Assembly: GCF_009768885.1 (NCBI RefSeq)
Contig: NZ_WSQA01000011.1
Location: forward strand, 109,875 to 173,874
Direction of reading: 5' to 3'
Origin: Sphingobacterium humi
GTDB taxonomy: Bacteria > Bacteroidota > Bacteroidia > Sphingobacteriales > Sphingobacteriaceae
DNA length: 64,000 nt
The notes below the pieces were generated by a model. That model was given only the letters and a program-made list of their open reading frames with translations. It did no database searches and was not told where the DNA came from. The position numbers and the translations under genes were made by a program. Below, piece after piece: positions 1 to 7,944 of the stretch; the stretch's first letter is position 1, and each line of letters starts with the position of its first letter.

Positions 1-192
1 ATTCCTTATACCGCCAGTACACGTTTAATTGACATGAAGCGTCTCGCTATTTCTAAAGATTTAACAGGCAATGTGACCCATAAGCTTGGCGATCAGAGTT
101 TCTCGATGCCGGTTTCCGATAATCGCATGATTCTACCTGTTCCTCCTAAAGTTTTATCCTTAAACCCTAGTATTCCGCAATATGAACGTTAA
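1..192 (+). CDS. SusD/RagB-family lipoprotein, C-terminal end (partial)
   Basis: An open frame runs in from the left edge and ends with TAA at 190-192, giving 63 residues. The tail contains TRLIDMKRL and then LPVPPKVLSLNPSIPQ, which match the usual end of SusD-like nutrient-binding lipoproteins (a 'DLKRLN' stretch, then 'PIP..EI..NP.L.QN'). SusD proteins sit on the outer leaflet over a SusC TonB-dependent transporter, so a susC is expected just left of the window. The stop overlaps the start of the next gene by 11 bp, so the thioredoxin-fold gene is probably translationally coupled. The family call rests on a short tail only. Confidence 0.7.
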   Translation: MPYTASTRLIDMKRLAISKDLTGNVTHKLGDQSFSMPVSDNRMILPVPPKVLSLNPSIPQYER

Positions 193-1399
193 TAACATGA
201 TACAACGACTGATTTTAGGTGTTTTATTTGTCCTGATCGGTCTTTCAACCTATGCCCAACAGGCGATTGCTTTTCAAAACATCAACTTTGCCGAAGCAAA
301 AGCGAAAGCAAAACAAGAGAATAAACTGATCTTTTTGGATGGCTATACCTCCTGGTGTGCGCCATGTAAATGGATGGAAGGAAATGTTTTCAATACTACC
401 GAGGTAGCCAGCTATTACAATGCTAATTTCATCAATATCAAGGTGGATTGTGAAGTAGGTGAGGGGATAGATTTAGCGAAACACTATAAAATCAACAGCT
501 TTCCAACCTATTTATTTTTGAACGCCGATGGGGAATTAATGTACAGAACCCAAAGCCGTATGGAGGCAGATGCGTTTTTAAAAGATGGACAACAAGCTAC
601 GAAAAAGGAATTCCAAATTCCTACCATCAAAGCAGCGTTCGATCAAGGAAATCGTGACCCGGAGTTCTTGCTCCGTTATATTGCTGTGATGAGCAAAGTC
701 GATGGTGCTTTAGCTCAACCCGCTAGAGCTGCTCTCGATGAGATGGCAAAGTCTGATACCTTTATGAAATCTCCTGTAGGCTGGAAAGCCATAACCCAAC
801 TTACCCAGAATGGAAACGATTGGTACGGTTCTTATTTCTTGAAAAACAAACCTTATTTCGCACAAGCTGTACCTCAGGAGGAATATGTGCAGATGGAGCA
901 AAAGCTCCTTCGATATGCCATGTATGACTACATTCGGAATAACAACAAAGCCGAGTTTGACAAGGGATTACTGTATTTCAAAAACAGCAAAGATGTGGAG
1001 AAGCAGGAGGAAGCTGCCATGTATGAAGTGGAATGGGCTGGAGTGCATGGTACAGATGCTGAATTTATCAAACTGACGAACAGCCTTAGAAAAGGTCTGT
1101 TGAAGGAGAATGATGATCGCTTGAGCTTTATCGCCAGACGCTTTGCCGGTAAGTATGCCCGTGGTACCGAACCATCAGCGAAGCTAATCGAGCAATGTTA
1201 TGTACTTGCCAAGCAGGCGGTAACTTTGAATCCTGATTCCTACTCAAACCAAGGTACCTTAGCCGATATCTGCATTACGCAGAAAAAGAAAGCAGAAGCC
1301 ATCAAATCCGCCGAGGCTGCCAGAGCATTGGCCGAATTTGAAACCTCGAAGATTATAAAATTAGCAGATAAACTCGTTGAACGCGCAAAAAGTATTTAA
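182..1399 (+). CDS. Secreted thioredoxin-fold protein with helical C-terminal repeat region
   Basis: 405 aa. An N-terminal hydrophobic segment ending in TYAQQ looks like a signal peptide, so the protein acts in the periplasm. Residues ~35-140 are a thioredoxin fold: the active site reads TSWCAPCKWME (CxxC) and the cis-Pro motif is NSFPTYLF. The rest (~150-400) has no recognised catalytic motif and is helical; its end (ITQKKKAEAIKSAEAARALAE) resembles TPR-like repeats. The start at 182 overlaps the susD end; ATG 197 also gives a good signal peptide and cannot be excluded. The next gene, also thioredoxin-like, begins 2 bp after the stop. Thiol-disulfide exchange on periplasmic or surface proteins is inferred from the fold; the substrate is unknown. 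Confidence 0.85.
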   Translation: MNVNNMIQRLILGVLFVLIGLSTYAQQAIAFQNINFAEAKAKAKQENKLIFLDGYTSWCAPCKWMEGNVFNTTEVASYYNANFINIKVDCEVGEGIDLAKHYKINSFPTYLFLNADGELMYRTQSRMEADAFLKDGQQATKKEFQIPTIKAAFDQGNRDPEFLLRYIAVMSKVDGALAQPARAALDEMAKSDTFMKSPVGWKAITQLTQNGNDWYGSYFLKNKPYFAQAVPQEEYVQMEQKLLRYAMYDYIRNNNKAEFDKGLLYFKNSKDVEKQEEAAMYEVEWAGVHGTDAEFIKLTNSLRKGLLKENDDRLSFIARRFAGKYARGTEPSAKLIEQCYVLAKQAVTLNPDSYSNQGTLADICITQKKKAEAIKSAEAARALAEFETSKIIKLADKLVERAKSI

Positions 1400-1401
1400 G
1401 C

Positions 1402-2550
1402 ATGAAGTATAAAAATCATATATGGCTATTGGCACTGTTGTTAGCCTTCGGGTTTCAACAGGCAGGGGCGCAGGAAAGTAAATTCCGCATTAGCATAGAA
1501 CAAAAACCGCTGAATAAGGCTGGGAAAATATTTGTTCGTTATTTTATTGATCGGGAATTGGTTATAGATTCCATTGTACTGAAGAATTCGACCGTTTATG
1601 AAGGAAGAGCAAAAGGCCCTACTGCATTGAATCTTTATTATGCTGCAAATGGAGAGCCTTTCTTCAGCAAGAGCCGCACTAATAGCTTGGAGCGCTTAAA
1701 TATGTATGTAGATGCCGGCGAAACAAAAGTAAGTTTTGGAGATACGTTTAAAGACGCAAGCATTAAAGGCTCTGCACTTCAAGATGAGTATGCTACTTTT
1801 GAGAAACACATGGAAGCCTATAACCGCAGTTATGAACAACTAGCGAAAGAACGATCAGCCATGTACAAGCAGGCAGAACCCAATAAGGAGGAAATGCTAA
1901 AGTTGACAGCTAAATTTGATGCACTGCAAAAAGAAATAGATGCAGCGAAAGTTGCATTTATTCAGGCGCATCCACAATCCTATTTTAGTTTGTTGTCCTT
2001 AAAGGAAGTTGCGGGCTATAGCATTGATGTAGATAAGATAGAACCCCTGTTTCAATCGCTGGATAAGGAGCTACAGCAAAAGCCGGAGGGCCAAGAATTA
2101 GCGAAGAACTTAGCGATAGCGAAGCGTTTGGCGGTAGGTCAAGTAGCACCGGACTTTACGCAACCAGACCTCGAAGGAAAGCCGGTAAAACTAACAGATT
2201 TTAAAGGTCAGTATGTTTTGTTGGACTTCTGGGCATCCTGGTGTGGCCCATGTCGTGCAGATAATCCGAACCTGGTGAAAGCTTATCAGGCTTACAAGGA
2301 TAAAAACTTCACGATTATCGGCTTATCGCTGGATAACCCAGGCAAACGTAGTGATTGGTTAAAAGCAATTGAAAAGGATGGTTTGCCATGGCATCACCTT
2401 AGTGATCTAACAGGATGGAAGAATGAGGTTGCCGGACTGTATGGCATACAAGCTATTCCGCAAAACTTTTTGATCGACCCGCAAGGAAGAATCGTTGCGA
2501 AGAACCTACATGGAGATGCGTTGATGAATAAATTAAAAGAAATATTATAA
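1402..2550 (+). CDS. TlpA/ResA-like thiol-disulfide oxidoreductase with DUF4369-like N-terminal domain
   Basis: 382 aa. A signal peptide (LLLAFGFQQAGAQ) is followed by an N-terminal ~200-residue domain of the type often fused to Bacteroidota TlpA proteins (DUF4369), with a charged helix around residues 130-180. The C-terminal ~140 residues are an AhpC/TSA-type thioredoxin fold: VGQVAPDFTQPDLEGKPV, then WASWCGPCRADNP with the redox CGPC, then the cis-Pro region IQAIPQNFLID. Family members reduce disulfides in the periplasm. It starts 2 bp after the preceding gene, so both are in one operon behind the susD gene. Family assignment is firm; the client protein is unknown. Confidence 0.9.
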   Translation: MKYKNHIWLLALLLAFGFQQAGAQESKFRISIEQKPLNKAGKIFVRYFIDRELVIDSIVLKNSTVYEGRAKGPTALNLYYAANGEPFFSKSRTNSLERLNMYVDAGETKVSFGDTFKDASIKGSALQDEYATFEKHMEAYNRSYEQLAKERSAMYKQAEPNKEEMLKLTAKFDALQKEIDAAKVAFIQAHPQSYFSLLSLKEVAGYSIDVDKIEPLFQSLDKELQQKPEGQELAKNLAIAKRLAVGQVAPDFTQPDLEGKPVKLTDFKGQYVLLDFWASWCGPCRADNPNLVKAYQAYKDKNFTIIGLSLDNPGKRSDWLKAIEKDGLPWHHLSDLTGWKNEVAGLYGIQAIPQNFLIDPQGRIVAKNLHGDALMNKLKEIL

Positions 2551-2554
2551 ATAG

Positions 2555-2580
2555 AAGGGGGGCTAATTAGCCTCCTTTTT
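2555..2580. terminator. Terminator shared by convergent genes
   Basis: AAGGGGGGCT / AATT / AGCCTCCTT forms a 10-bp stem with G-T wobbles, followed by T's on the plus strand. It begins 4 bp after the TlpA-like gene and overlaps the stop codon (CTA at 2563-2565) of the convergent symporter gene. It probably ends the plus-strand operon. Confidence 0.6.
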
Positions 2581-4281
2581 AGTTAGTTCCTTTGCTGTGG
2601 GGTTTCCAGAAGTCTGCTGCAGCAGATAGGCAATTGCAATTAGCAATGCACAGCCTATCAGATTTAACCATAGAAAGGCGACTACATTCATTTGCCAAAT
2701 AACGATTACAATAATTTCCGTAATAACAGCCGACCAAAATACGGCTTTACCTGAGATACTTTTTAGGTAAAAGGCTACAAGAAAAACACCTAATATAGTG
2801 CCGTAGAATAAGGACCCTAAGATATTCACGGCTTCCAGCAGATTCCCAAGCTTACTGGCATACAGTGCTATAATTACTGTAAATATCCCCCAGAAGAGGG
2901 TTGCCAAACGAGAAGCACGTAAATAATGCGCATCATCGCCTTCTTTTTTAACGAAACGCTTATAGATGTCGATAATGGTAGTTGATGATAGGGAATTGAT
3001 CGCACTGGCGGTGGCTCCCATGGAGGCCAGGAATATTATCGCGATTAACAACCCAATTAAGCCTTTTGGGAACACATCTTTCACAAAGGACAGGAATATA
3101 TAGTTGTTGTCATTTGTGTCGGCTGTGCTGTCGTTTTTCTTGATTAAGGTTATCAACTCTTCACGCAAAGCCTTCTCTTGGTTATTGTATTCGTTTAATT
3201 CTTCACGAATACCTTCTATTTTATGCTCCTCTTTTTGACCTAAGGCACTTGTAAGAGAATTAACTACCTCGGTTTTCTCGGTACTAATTTGCTCATGGCG
3301 ACGCATGATTTCCTGATAATCCTTGCTATACGGGCTGTTTTCTATCTTCGCAACTTCCTTTTCATTGAAAAACAAAGGCGGAGTATGATACTGATAATAG
3401 GCGAAAACCAATATCCCAATTAAGAGGATGCAAAACTGCATAGGCACTTTCAAGAGGCCATTCATTAGTAGACCTAGTCTACTTTCCCGAACGGAAGAAC
3501 CTGTTAGGTATCGACCCACTTGACTTTGGTCTGTACCGAAATAGGAGAGTTGCAGAAAAAATCCGCCGATTAATCCTGTCCATACGGTATATTGATTGTC
3601 TAGGTCTAAGGTGAAGTCTATGGCATTTGTTTTTCCCGATTTCCCAGCGATATGTAAAGCTTCGCTAAAGCCTACATGCTCCGGAAGTAGATACACCACC
3701 AATACACCGGCTAGAAGCAAGCCGCCGAAGATGATGGACATCTGTAGCAACTGCGTGTAAGAAACGGCCTTGGTGCCTCCATATACAGTGTAAATCAGCA
3801 ATAAAGCACCGATAGCAAGGGTTGTTAAAGTAAGGTCGATGTGTAGAATCGTACTCAGGATAATAGCTGGAGCGAAAATGGTGATACCCGTTGATATCCC
3901 CCGCTGGATTAGAAACAGTGCTGCCGTGAGTATTCTGGTCTTCACGTCGAAGCGTTTTTCCAAAAACTCGTAGGCGGTATATACCTTGAGTTTATGAAAG
4001 ATAGGCACGAAAGTAACACAGAGTACAATCATGGCTAAGGGCAATCCGAAATAAAACTGGACGAAACTCATGCCAGAGCTGTAGGCAAGTCCGGGAGCTG
4101 AGAGGAAGGTAATTGCGCTCGCTTGAGTAGCCATCACCGATAATCCGACGGTGTACCAGGGCAAAGACCGGTCACTGAGGATATAGCCGTCAATATTCTT
4201 GACGTTCTTGCTCTTATACAGGCCATAACATACGATGGCGAGCAAGGTAAGGATGAGTACTATCCAATCGATACTACTCAT
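2563..4281 (-). CDS. Sodium:solute symporter (SSS family) with charged helical insertion
   Basis: 572 aa, about 12-13 hydrophobic segments. The N-terminus has typical SSS features: DGYILSDRSLPWYTVGLSVMA, then QASAITFLSAPGLAYSSG, and FGTDQSQVGRYLTG around residue 248. SSS proteins couple Na+ influx to uptake of sugars, sialic acid or similar solutes. Residues ~300-395 form a long, strongly charged, coiled-coil-like segment (EKTEVVNSLTSAL, HKIEGIREELNEYNN) between two membrane segments, which is unusual in this family. The ATG overlaps the stop of a 39-aa gene (ATGA), and the operon starts with a PIG-L deacetylase, suggesting the substrate is a deacetylated or acetylated sugar. The solute itself is inference. 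Confidence 0.9.
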   Translation of the reverse strand: MSSIDWIVLILTLLAIVCYGLYKSKNVKNIDGYILSDRSLPWYTVGLSVMATQASAITFLSAPGLAYSSGMSFVQFYFGLPLAMIVLCVTFVPIFHKLKVYTAYEFLEKRFDVKTRILTAALFLIQRGISTGITIFAPAIILSTILHIDLTLTTLAIGALLLIYTVYGGTKAVSYTQLLQMSIIFGGLLLAGVLVVYLLPEHVGFSEALHIAGKSGKTNAIDFTLDLDNQYTVWTGLIGGFFLQLSYFGTDQSQVGRYLTGSSVRESRLGLLMNGLLKVPMQFCILLIGILVFAYYQYHTPPLFFNEKEVAKIENSPYSKDYQEIMRRHEQISTEKTEVVNSLTSALGQKEEHKIEGIREELNEYNNQEKALREELITLIKKNDSTADTNDNNYIFLSFVKDVFPKGLIGLLIAIIFLASMGATASAINSLSSTTIIDIYKRFVKKEGDDAHYLRASRLATLFWGIFTVIIALYASKLGNLLEAVNILGSLFYGTILGVFLVAFYLKSISGKAVFWSAVITEIIVIVIWQMNVVAFLWLNLIGCALLIAIAYLLQQTSGNPTAKELTKKEAN

Positions 4282-4397
4282 CCAAAGTATTTAGTAAATA
4301 TGTACATCAGGACTATACAAACGAAGAGCCAGAGGACAATAATCCAATAGAATTGTCTCCAACTTCTTACGAATGGTGGTAGTCCATTATCTGTCAT
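4278..4397 (-). CDS. 39-aa single-span membrane protein coupled to the symporter
   Basis: ATG at 4397-4395, TGA at 4280-4278. The protein starts MTDNGLPPFVRSWRQFYW and has one hydrophobic span (IIVLWLFVCIVLMYIF) ending KYFG. The start lies inside the last codons of the 65-aa gene and the stop overlaps the symporter ATG as ATGA, the arrangement expected for coupled translation. The W/F/Y-rich span flanked by Arg and Lys is typical of a real small membrane protein. It fills an otherwise unexplained 105-bp gap. Function unknown; an accessory subunit of the symporter is a reasonable guess from position. Confidence 0.7.
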   Translation of the reverse strand: MTDNGLPPFVRSWRQFYWIIVLWLFVCIVLMYIFTKYFG

Positions 4398-4584
4398 GCG
4401 GTTTAAATGGCAACAATACGGAGATAAAGATAATAGCGAATACTAAGCCGCCAACAATACCTTGAATTACACCTAAGAAAGTTCCAGTAGCAACCCATGC
4501 AGTAAGAGCTGCCAAGATCACACCTACTAATAAAATAATACCTTTTGCATTGATACCCTTAGAATTTTCAATTTGATTTTCCAT
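4387..4584 (-). CDS. 65-aa two-span membrane protein
   Basis: Starts MENQIENSKGINAKGIILL. Two hydrophobic helices (about residues 15-32 and 35-58), rich in Gly and Ala, end in a basic tail PFKPHDR. It starts 11 bp downstream of the PIG-L gene and its end overlaps the start of the 39-aa gene, so it is the second gene of a four-gene operon. I do not recognise a named family. Composition and placement suggest a small inner-membrane partner of the symporter. Confidence 0.75.
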   Translation of the reverse strand: MENQIENSKGINAKGIILLVGVILAALTAWVATGTFLGVIQGIVGGLVFAIIFISVLLPFKPHDR

Positions 4585-4595
4585 TATATTTTTAA

Positions 4596-7031
4596 TTATT
4601 GTTCTTCGTTAGCCAGCAAATTTACAAATAATCTATAAGCTCCGGGCACTCCGGCAGGTAATTGTCGGAAAAAGGCCAACGAGGTATAGACAAATTTGCC
4701 TTTCCCATATTTTGCAACCAGTAAAGATCCTCGATCCTGCTTCTCCTTGCTATCGGCAAAACTTAGCGGCGTGCGGTATTCTTTGGCCATATTCGAAGCA
4801 AAGTAAAGCCCGCGTTCCTGAACCCATCCCTCAAAATCAGCAGCGGTAATTTTATTCGGATAGTTTAATACCGGATCTTTTGCTGCGGTAAATGTTACTT
4901 TGGCATCCTCCTCGGTCACCCGATTACGGCTTATTTGAAAAGGATAGGGCCCTAATCTATCAGTCCCCATGCGCGAGTTGACATTGTATTGGACTAATGC
5001 AGTACCTCCCTGCTCTACGTAGGCTAGTACTTGAGGCAACCAGCGGTCGACCGTTTTACTGACATTATAGGCTCTAACTCCAACAATTACAGCGTCATAA
5101 TTCGCCAGCATCGCCGAATTGATTTGTTGTTCAGCAAGTTGATCTACCTGAATGCCGATATTTTCTAAAGATGCTGGGATTAAATCGCCAGCCCCTGGAA
5201 TATAGGCAACGCGTTTGATCGGGTTATTCAGCTGTAAGGCTTTCACCGATAAAGAAACCGGTGGAAACCAAGTAATGCTTGGGATGTGTTGGTAATCGAG
5301 CTGTCTAACAGCATGTAACGCCTTATCATTCAGCTGTGGTATAATACTGCTCGATAGGCTGTTCTTAGGATTACTTATTTCAATATCCTGTGTAATTTCT
5401 TCATAAGGACCAAAAGACAAGCTGCTATTCGCGGGGCAAATAAGCAATCCATCCGATTGCTTAAAGTTCAGTTTTCCTTGCTGGTTCTTGTTGCTGTTGT
5501 TTTTGATGGTCAGCTTGATGGTTTTCTTTTCGCCTTGCTGAATCAGTAGGTTTTGTTGATTGAGGCTCGCCGTGAAAACAGGGCTGATACTGATGGGTTC
5601 ATAAATTTCACCATAAACCGGATCTACACTCTTGTACTGTAAAGGGCGGTCTATGCTGAATTGCTGCCCATCAATTTCCAAGAGGATGCGGTTTCCAGGC
5701 TTTTGACTATTCTCCGGATTTCCAAAATCTTTTGCTTCTACTTCAAACTTCCCTAAGCTATGTTCCTTTTCTAGCCAATAAGGCTGCGTCCAGGTATCCG
5801 CTTTAACACTGTTCTCAAACTTCGTAAGCTCGTTAATTGGGAGTAATTTATCAATCGTTTTGCCATCGATAGCCTTTAGCTTGACCTTAATGCCGGGGTT
5901 ACGGACAATGATTTCTGTCGATACAGGGATTTGTTCGTCCAACACAAAGTTCGTTTTCGGAGCTAAGGCTTCCGCCCAAATTCCCGAACAGGCCAATATG
6001 AGCTCCTCTACCTCGGCTAACTTGTTGCTTTTGTATACGGATGGGTTTAAAGCCGAGATGAGCCCATATAACTTCACTAAAGAAGCTACAGATTGCTCCG
6101 GATGGTTGATTTTAAAGTTATCTTGAATAGAGGTTATGGATTGGCTGATGCCTTCGGTAGGTGCTTGTAATCTTTTCCAGGAAGTGTCAATACCATCAAA
6201 AAGGCTGGTTTTAGCCTCCGATCCGGCAACATGCTCAAAATATTCGATCGACTTTCCGCGACCGGCAGCAGCACCAAACCCTTGGCTTTTATGCTGTGAA
6301 CGGCTTAAAGCCGCTATTTCTCCGTAGGAATAGCCCACTAAAGGGTTGTAATCGCCGATTTCTATCTTTAGCTGATCCTCTGATGTATTGTTCATCCCGC
6401 CAAAGTTAGCAGTGTTCCAAAGCAGGCGCTTTGCTTGCCAAGGCTTTAAGGTGTTTAGTTGTTCCGGAAAGCGTTTAGGATCAGCAGCAGCTTCAAAAGC
6501 CTCACGCGCCAAGATGGCCGAGGCCTGATGATGACCATGGCCTCCACGGCTATCTGGTGGAAAGCGATTGATGATAACATCGGGTTGCAACTTCCTGATC
6601 AGGTATACCGCTTCGCGAAGGGTCTCTTCTTTTTTCCAAAAGGAAAAGGTTTCTTCAAAGGTTTTAGAGAAACCGAAGTCGTAGGCTGAGGTAAAATACT
6701 GTTCTCCTTTATCGATACGGCGCGCGGCTAGTAGCTCCTGCGTACGAATTAGCCCCAGTTCGATCCCTTGCTCGGTACCCAACAGGTTTTGGCCACCATC
6801 TCCACGTGTTAAGGAAAGGTAGGCTGTTCGGTAGTTTTTCTCATTCGCCAACCAGGCAATTAAGCGGGTGTTTTCATCGTCCGGATGAGCCGCAAAATAC
6901 AATACCGTCCCTAGGGTGGATAGCTTATCTAACTTTGACTTGATTAAGGATGCGGGATAGCTTATTTGGCTAAATGCGGAGAGGCTAACACTTAAAAGTA
7001 GAAAAATGAGGATCAGGAATCGTTGAAACAT
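4596..7031 (-). CDS. Secreted PIG-L family deacetylase with C-terminal ThuA-like domain
   Basis: About 811 aa after a signal peptide (LILIFLLLSVSLSAFSQ). Residues ~40-200 are the PIG-L/LmbE fold, with the Zn-binding AHPDDE motif and a second histidine-rich block DSRGGHGHHQA. Family members remove N-acetyl groups from GlcNAc-type sugars. A middle region contains an Ig-like stretch (KKTIKLTIKNNSNKNQQGK), and residues ~610-800 resemble the ThuA/amidotransferase-like fold (YDAVIVGVRAYN, YVEQGGTALVQYN). I place the start at ATG 7031; the GTG immediately upstream (7034) is less likely. It heads the operon with the two small membrane proteins and the symporter, pointing to extracellular or periplasmic deacetylation followed by uptake. 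The exact substrate is unknown. Confidence 0.88.
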   Translation of the reverse strand: MFQRFLILIFLLLSVSLSAFSQISYPASLIKSKLDKLSTLGTVLYFAAHPDDENTRLIAWLANEKNYRTAYLSLTRGDGGQNLLGTEQGIELGLIRTQELLAARRIDKGEQYFTSAYDFGFSKTFEETFSFWKKEETLREAVYLIRKLQPDVIINRFPPDSRGGHGHHQASAILAREAFEAAADPKRFPEQLNTLKPWQAKRLLWNTANFGGMNNTSEDQLKIEIGDYNPLVGYSYGEIAALSRSQHKSQGFGAAAGRGKSIEYFEHVAGSEAKTSLFDGIDTSWKRLQAPTEGISQSITSIQDNFKINHPEQSVASLVKLYGLISALNPSVYKSNKLAEVEELILACSGIWAEALAPKTNFVLDEQIPVSTEIIVRNPGIKVKLKAIDGKTIDKLLPINELTKFENSVKADTWTQPYWLEKEHSLGKFEVEAKDFGNPENSQKPGNRILLEIDGQQFSIDRPLQYKSVDPVYGEIYEPISISPVFTASLNQQNLLIQQGEKKTIKLTIKNNSNKNQQGKLNFKQSDGLLICPANSSLSFGPYEEITQDIEISNPKNSLSSSIIPQLNDKALHAVRQLDYQHIPSITWFPPVSLSVKALQLNNPIKRVAYIPGAGDLIPASLENIGIQVDQLAEQQINSAMLANYDAVIVGVRAYNVSKTVDRWLPQVLAYVEQGGTALVQYNVNSRMGTDRLGPYPFQISRNRVTEEDAKVTFTAAKDPVLNYPNKITAADFEGWVQERGLYFASNMAKEYRTPLSFADSKEKQDRGSLLVAKYGKGKFVYTSLAFFRQLPAGVPGAYRLFVNLLANEEQ

Positions 7032-7062
7032 CACTAAAAATAACGAAGTTTCTCCTAAAAAT

Positions 7063-7093
7063 AAAAGGAATCAAAATATTTTTGATTCCTTTT
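7063..7093 (-). terminator. AT-rich perfect hairpin in the leader of the PIG-L operon
   Basis: AAAAGGAATCAAAA / TAT / TTTTGATTCCTTTT is a perfect 14-bp inverted repeat. On the minus strand it is followed by TTTTATTTTTAGG and sits 30 bp before the PIG-L start. It could be a second terminator for the thioredoxin operon or a 5'-leader element; the stronger terminator at 7230-7281 already serves the former role. Confidence 0.4.
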
Positions 7094-7229
7094 ACCAACA
7101 ATTAAAAATCTTTGACTTCAAACCTGGTTTTCAATCCTTTGGTTCGTTTCGGCAGGATGATATGCTTTGGGTCTAACCTTTAACGATTATAAAAGTACTA
7201 TAAATAAGATGGAATTTTGCAGGGCTTCT

Positions 7230-7281
7230 AAAAAAACTTTTCCACAAAAACCAAGTTATACACAAGGTTTCTGTGGAAAAG
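7230..7281 (-). terminator. Rho-independent terminator of the thioredoxin operon
   Basis: On the minus strand CTTTTCCACAGAAACC pairs with GGTTTTTGTGGAAAAG (16 bp with one G-U pair) and is followed directly by seven T's (7230-7236). It lies 42 bp after the stop of the small acidic protein gene. Confidence 0.85.
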
Positions 7282-7322
7282 AATAATTGATATTAAGGAG
7301 TAGATCTTTGATCCACTTGAGT

Positions 7323-7580
7323 TTACTTATCGATAGAGCCTAATACTCGCTTCATAAAGCTGTTTAAGGCTTCTTTTTGTGGCATGCCCTCCTGAACTAA
7401 TTTGTTGACTTCCACCGCACCATACATGTTGGAGATCAATTCGCCAATCACGTCCAGTTCTTCATCTTTTAAAGAAGAAACTTCGGTTAATGCCTCTAAT
7501 GTTTCAATGGTTTCTAAAACAAAATCAACATCATTGGCTGCAATAAATTCCGTGAGGTGCTTAATTACTGGTAACTTCAT
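7323..7580 (-). CDS. Small acidic helical protein (DUF6952-like) co-transcribed with thioredoxin
   Basis: 85 aa, no signal peptide, no membrane segment, predicted all-helical and acidic (ETIETLEALTEVSSLKDEELDVIGELI). Its ATG overlaps the end of the thioredoxin gene by 20 bp, so the two are translated together. The sequence matches my recollection of a small Bacteroidota family (DUF6952) found next to thioredoxin and peroxiredoxin genes; this would need a profile search to confirm. A role in redox or peroxide stress is inferred only from the neighbours. Confidence 0.75.
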   Translation of the reverse strand: MKLPVIKHLTEFIAANDVDFVLETIETLEALTEVSSLKDEELDVIGELISNMYGAVEVNKLVQEGMPQKEALNSFMKRVLGSIDK

Positions 7581-7875
7581 TTAATAAATCTGTTAATCCT
7601 TCAATTTTATTTGTTTGAACCTGGTTCACCAATTTGCCGTTTTTAAAAGCAGCAAAAGTTGGCAGGTTATTTACATTCGCTAATTTTCTTGATTCAGGGA
7701 ATTTCTCCGCATCTACGATGATAAATGTAACTTGCTCGTTTTCACCGGATAATTTCTTGAACTTAGGCTTCATAATGCGGCAGTTACCACACCAAGAAGC
7801 AGCATATTGTACCATCACAGTTTCGTTGTTGTCGATGATGGATTGTAAGTTGTCTTCTGATAATTCTTGTAACAT
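7561..7875 (-). CDS. Thioredoxin-family protein
   Basis: 104 aa, the size of a single-domain cytoplasmic thioredoxin, without signal peptide. The active site is AASWCGNCRIMKPKF (CGNC rather than the canonical CGPC), followed by IIVDAEKFPESRKLANVNNLPTF, where the cis-Pro precedes TF. It reduces protein disulfides; with an AhpC-type peroxiredoxin encoded just upstream it may serve as its electron donor. The changed dipeptide in the redox motif should shift its redox potential relative to ordinary thioredoxin. It overlaps the following small acidic gene. Confidence 0.9.
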   Translation of the reverse strand: MLQELSEDNLQSIIDNNETVMVQYAASWCGNCRIMKPKFKKLSGENEQVTFIIVDAEKFPESRKLANVNNLPTFAAFKNGKLVNQVQTNKIEGLTDLLNEVTSN

Positions 7876-7899
7876 AGGAACCTTTTTTAATAGGGTGAG

Positions 7900-7928
7900 A
7901 AAAAAAAGAGGAGGTCTAACGCCTCCTC
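7900..7928 (-). terminator. Rho-independent terminator after the peroxiredoxin gene
   Basis: On the minus strand GAGGAGG / CGTTAGA / CCTCCTC is followed by eight T's. It lies between the peroxiredoxin stop (7945) and the thioredoxin start (7875), so the latter relies on read-through or on its own promoter in a very short spacer. Confidence 0.8.
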
Positions 7929-7944
7929 CTATTTTAAGCGTTTA

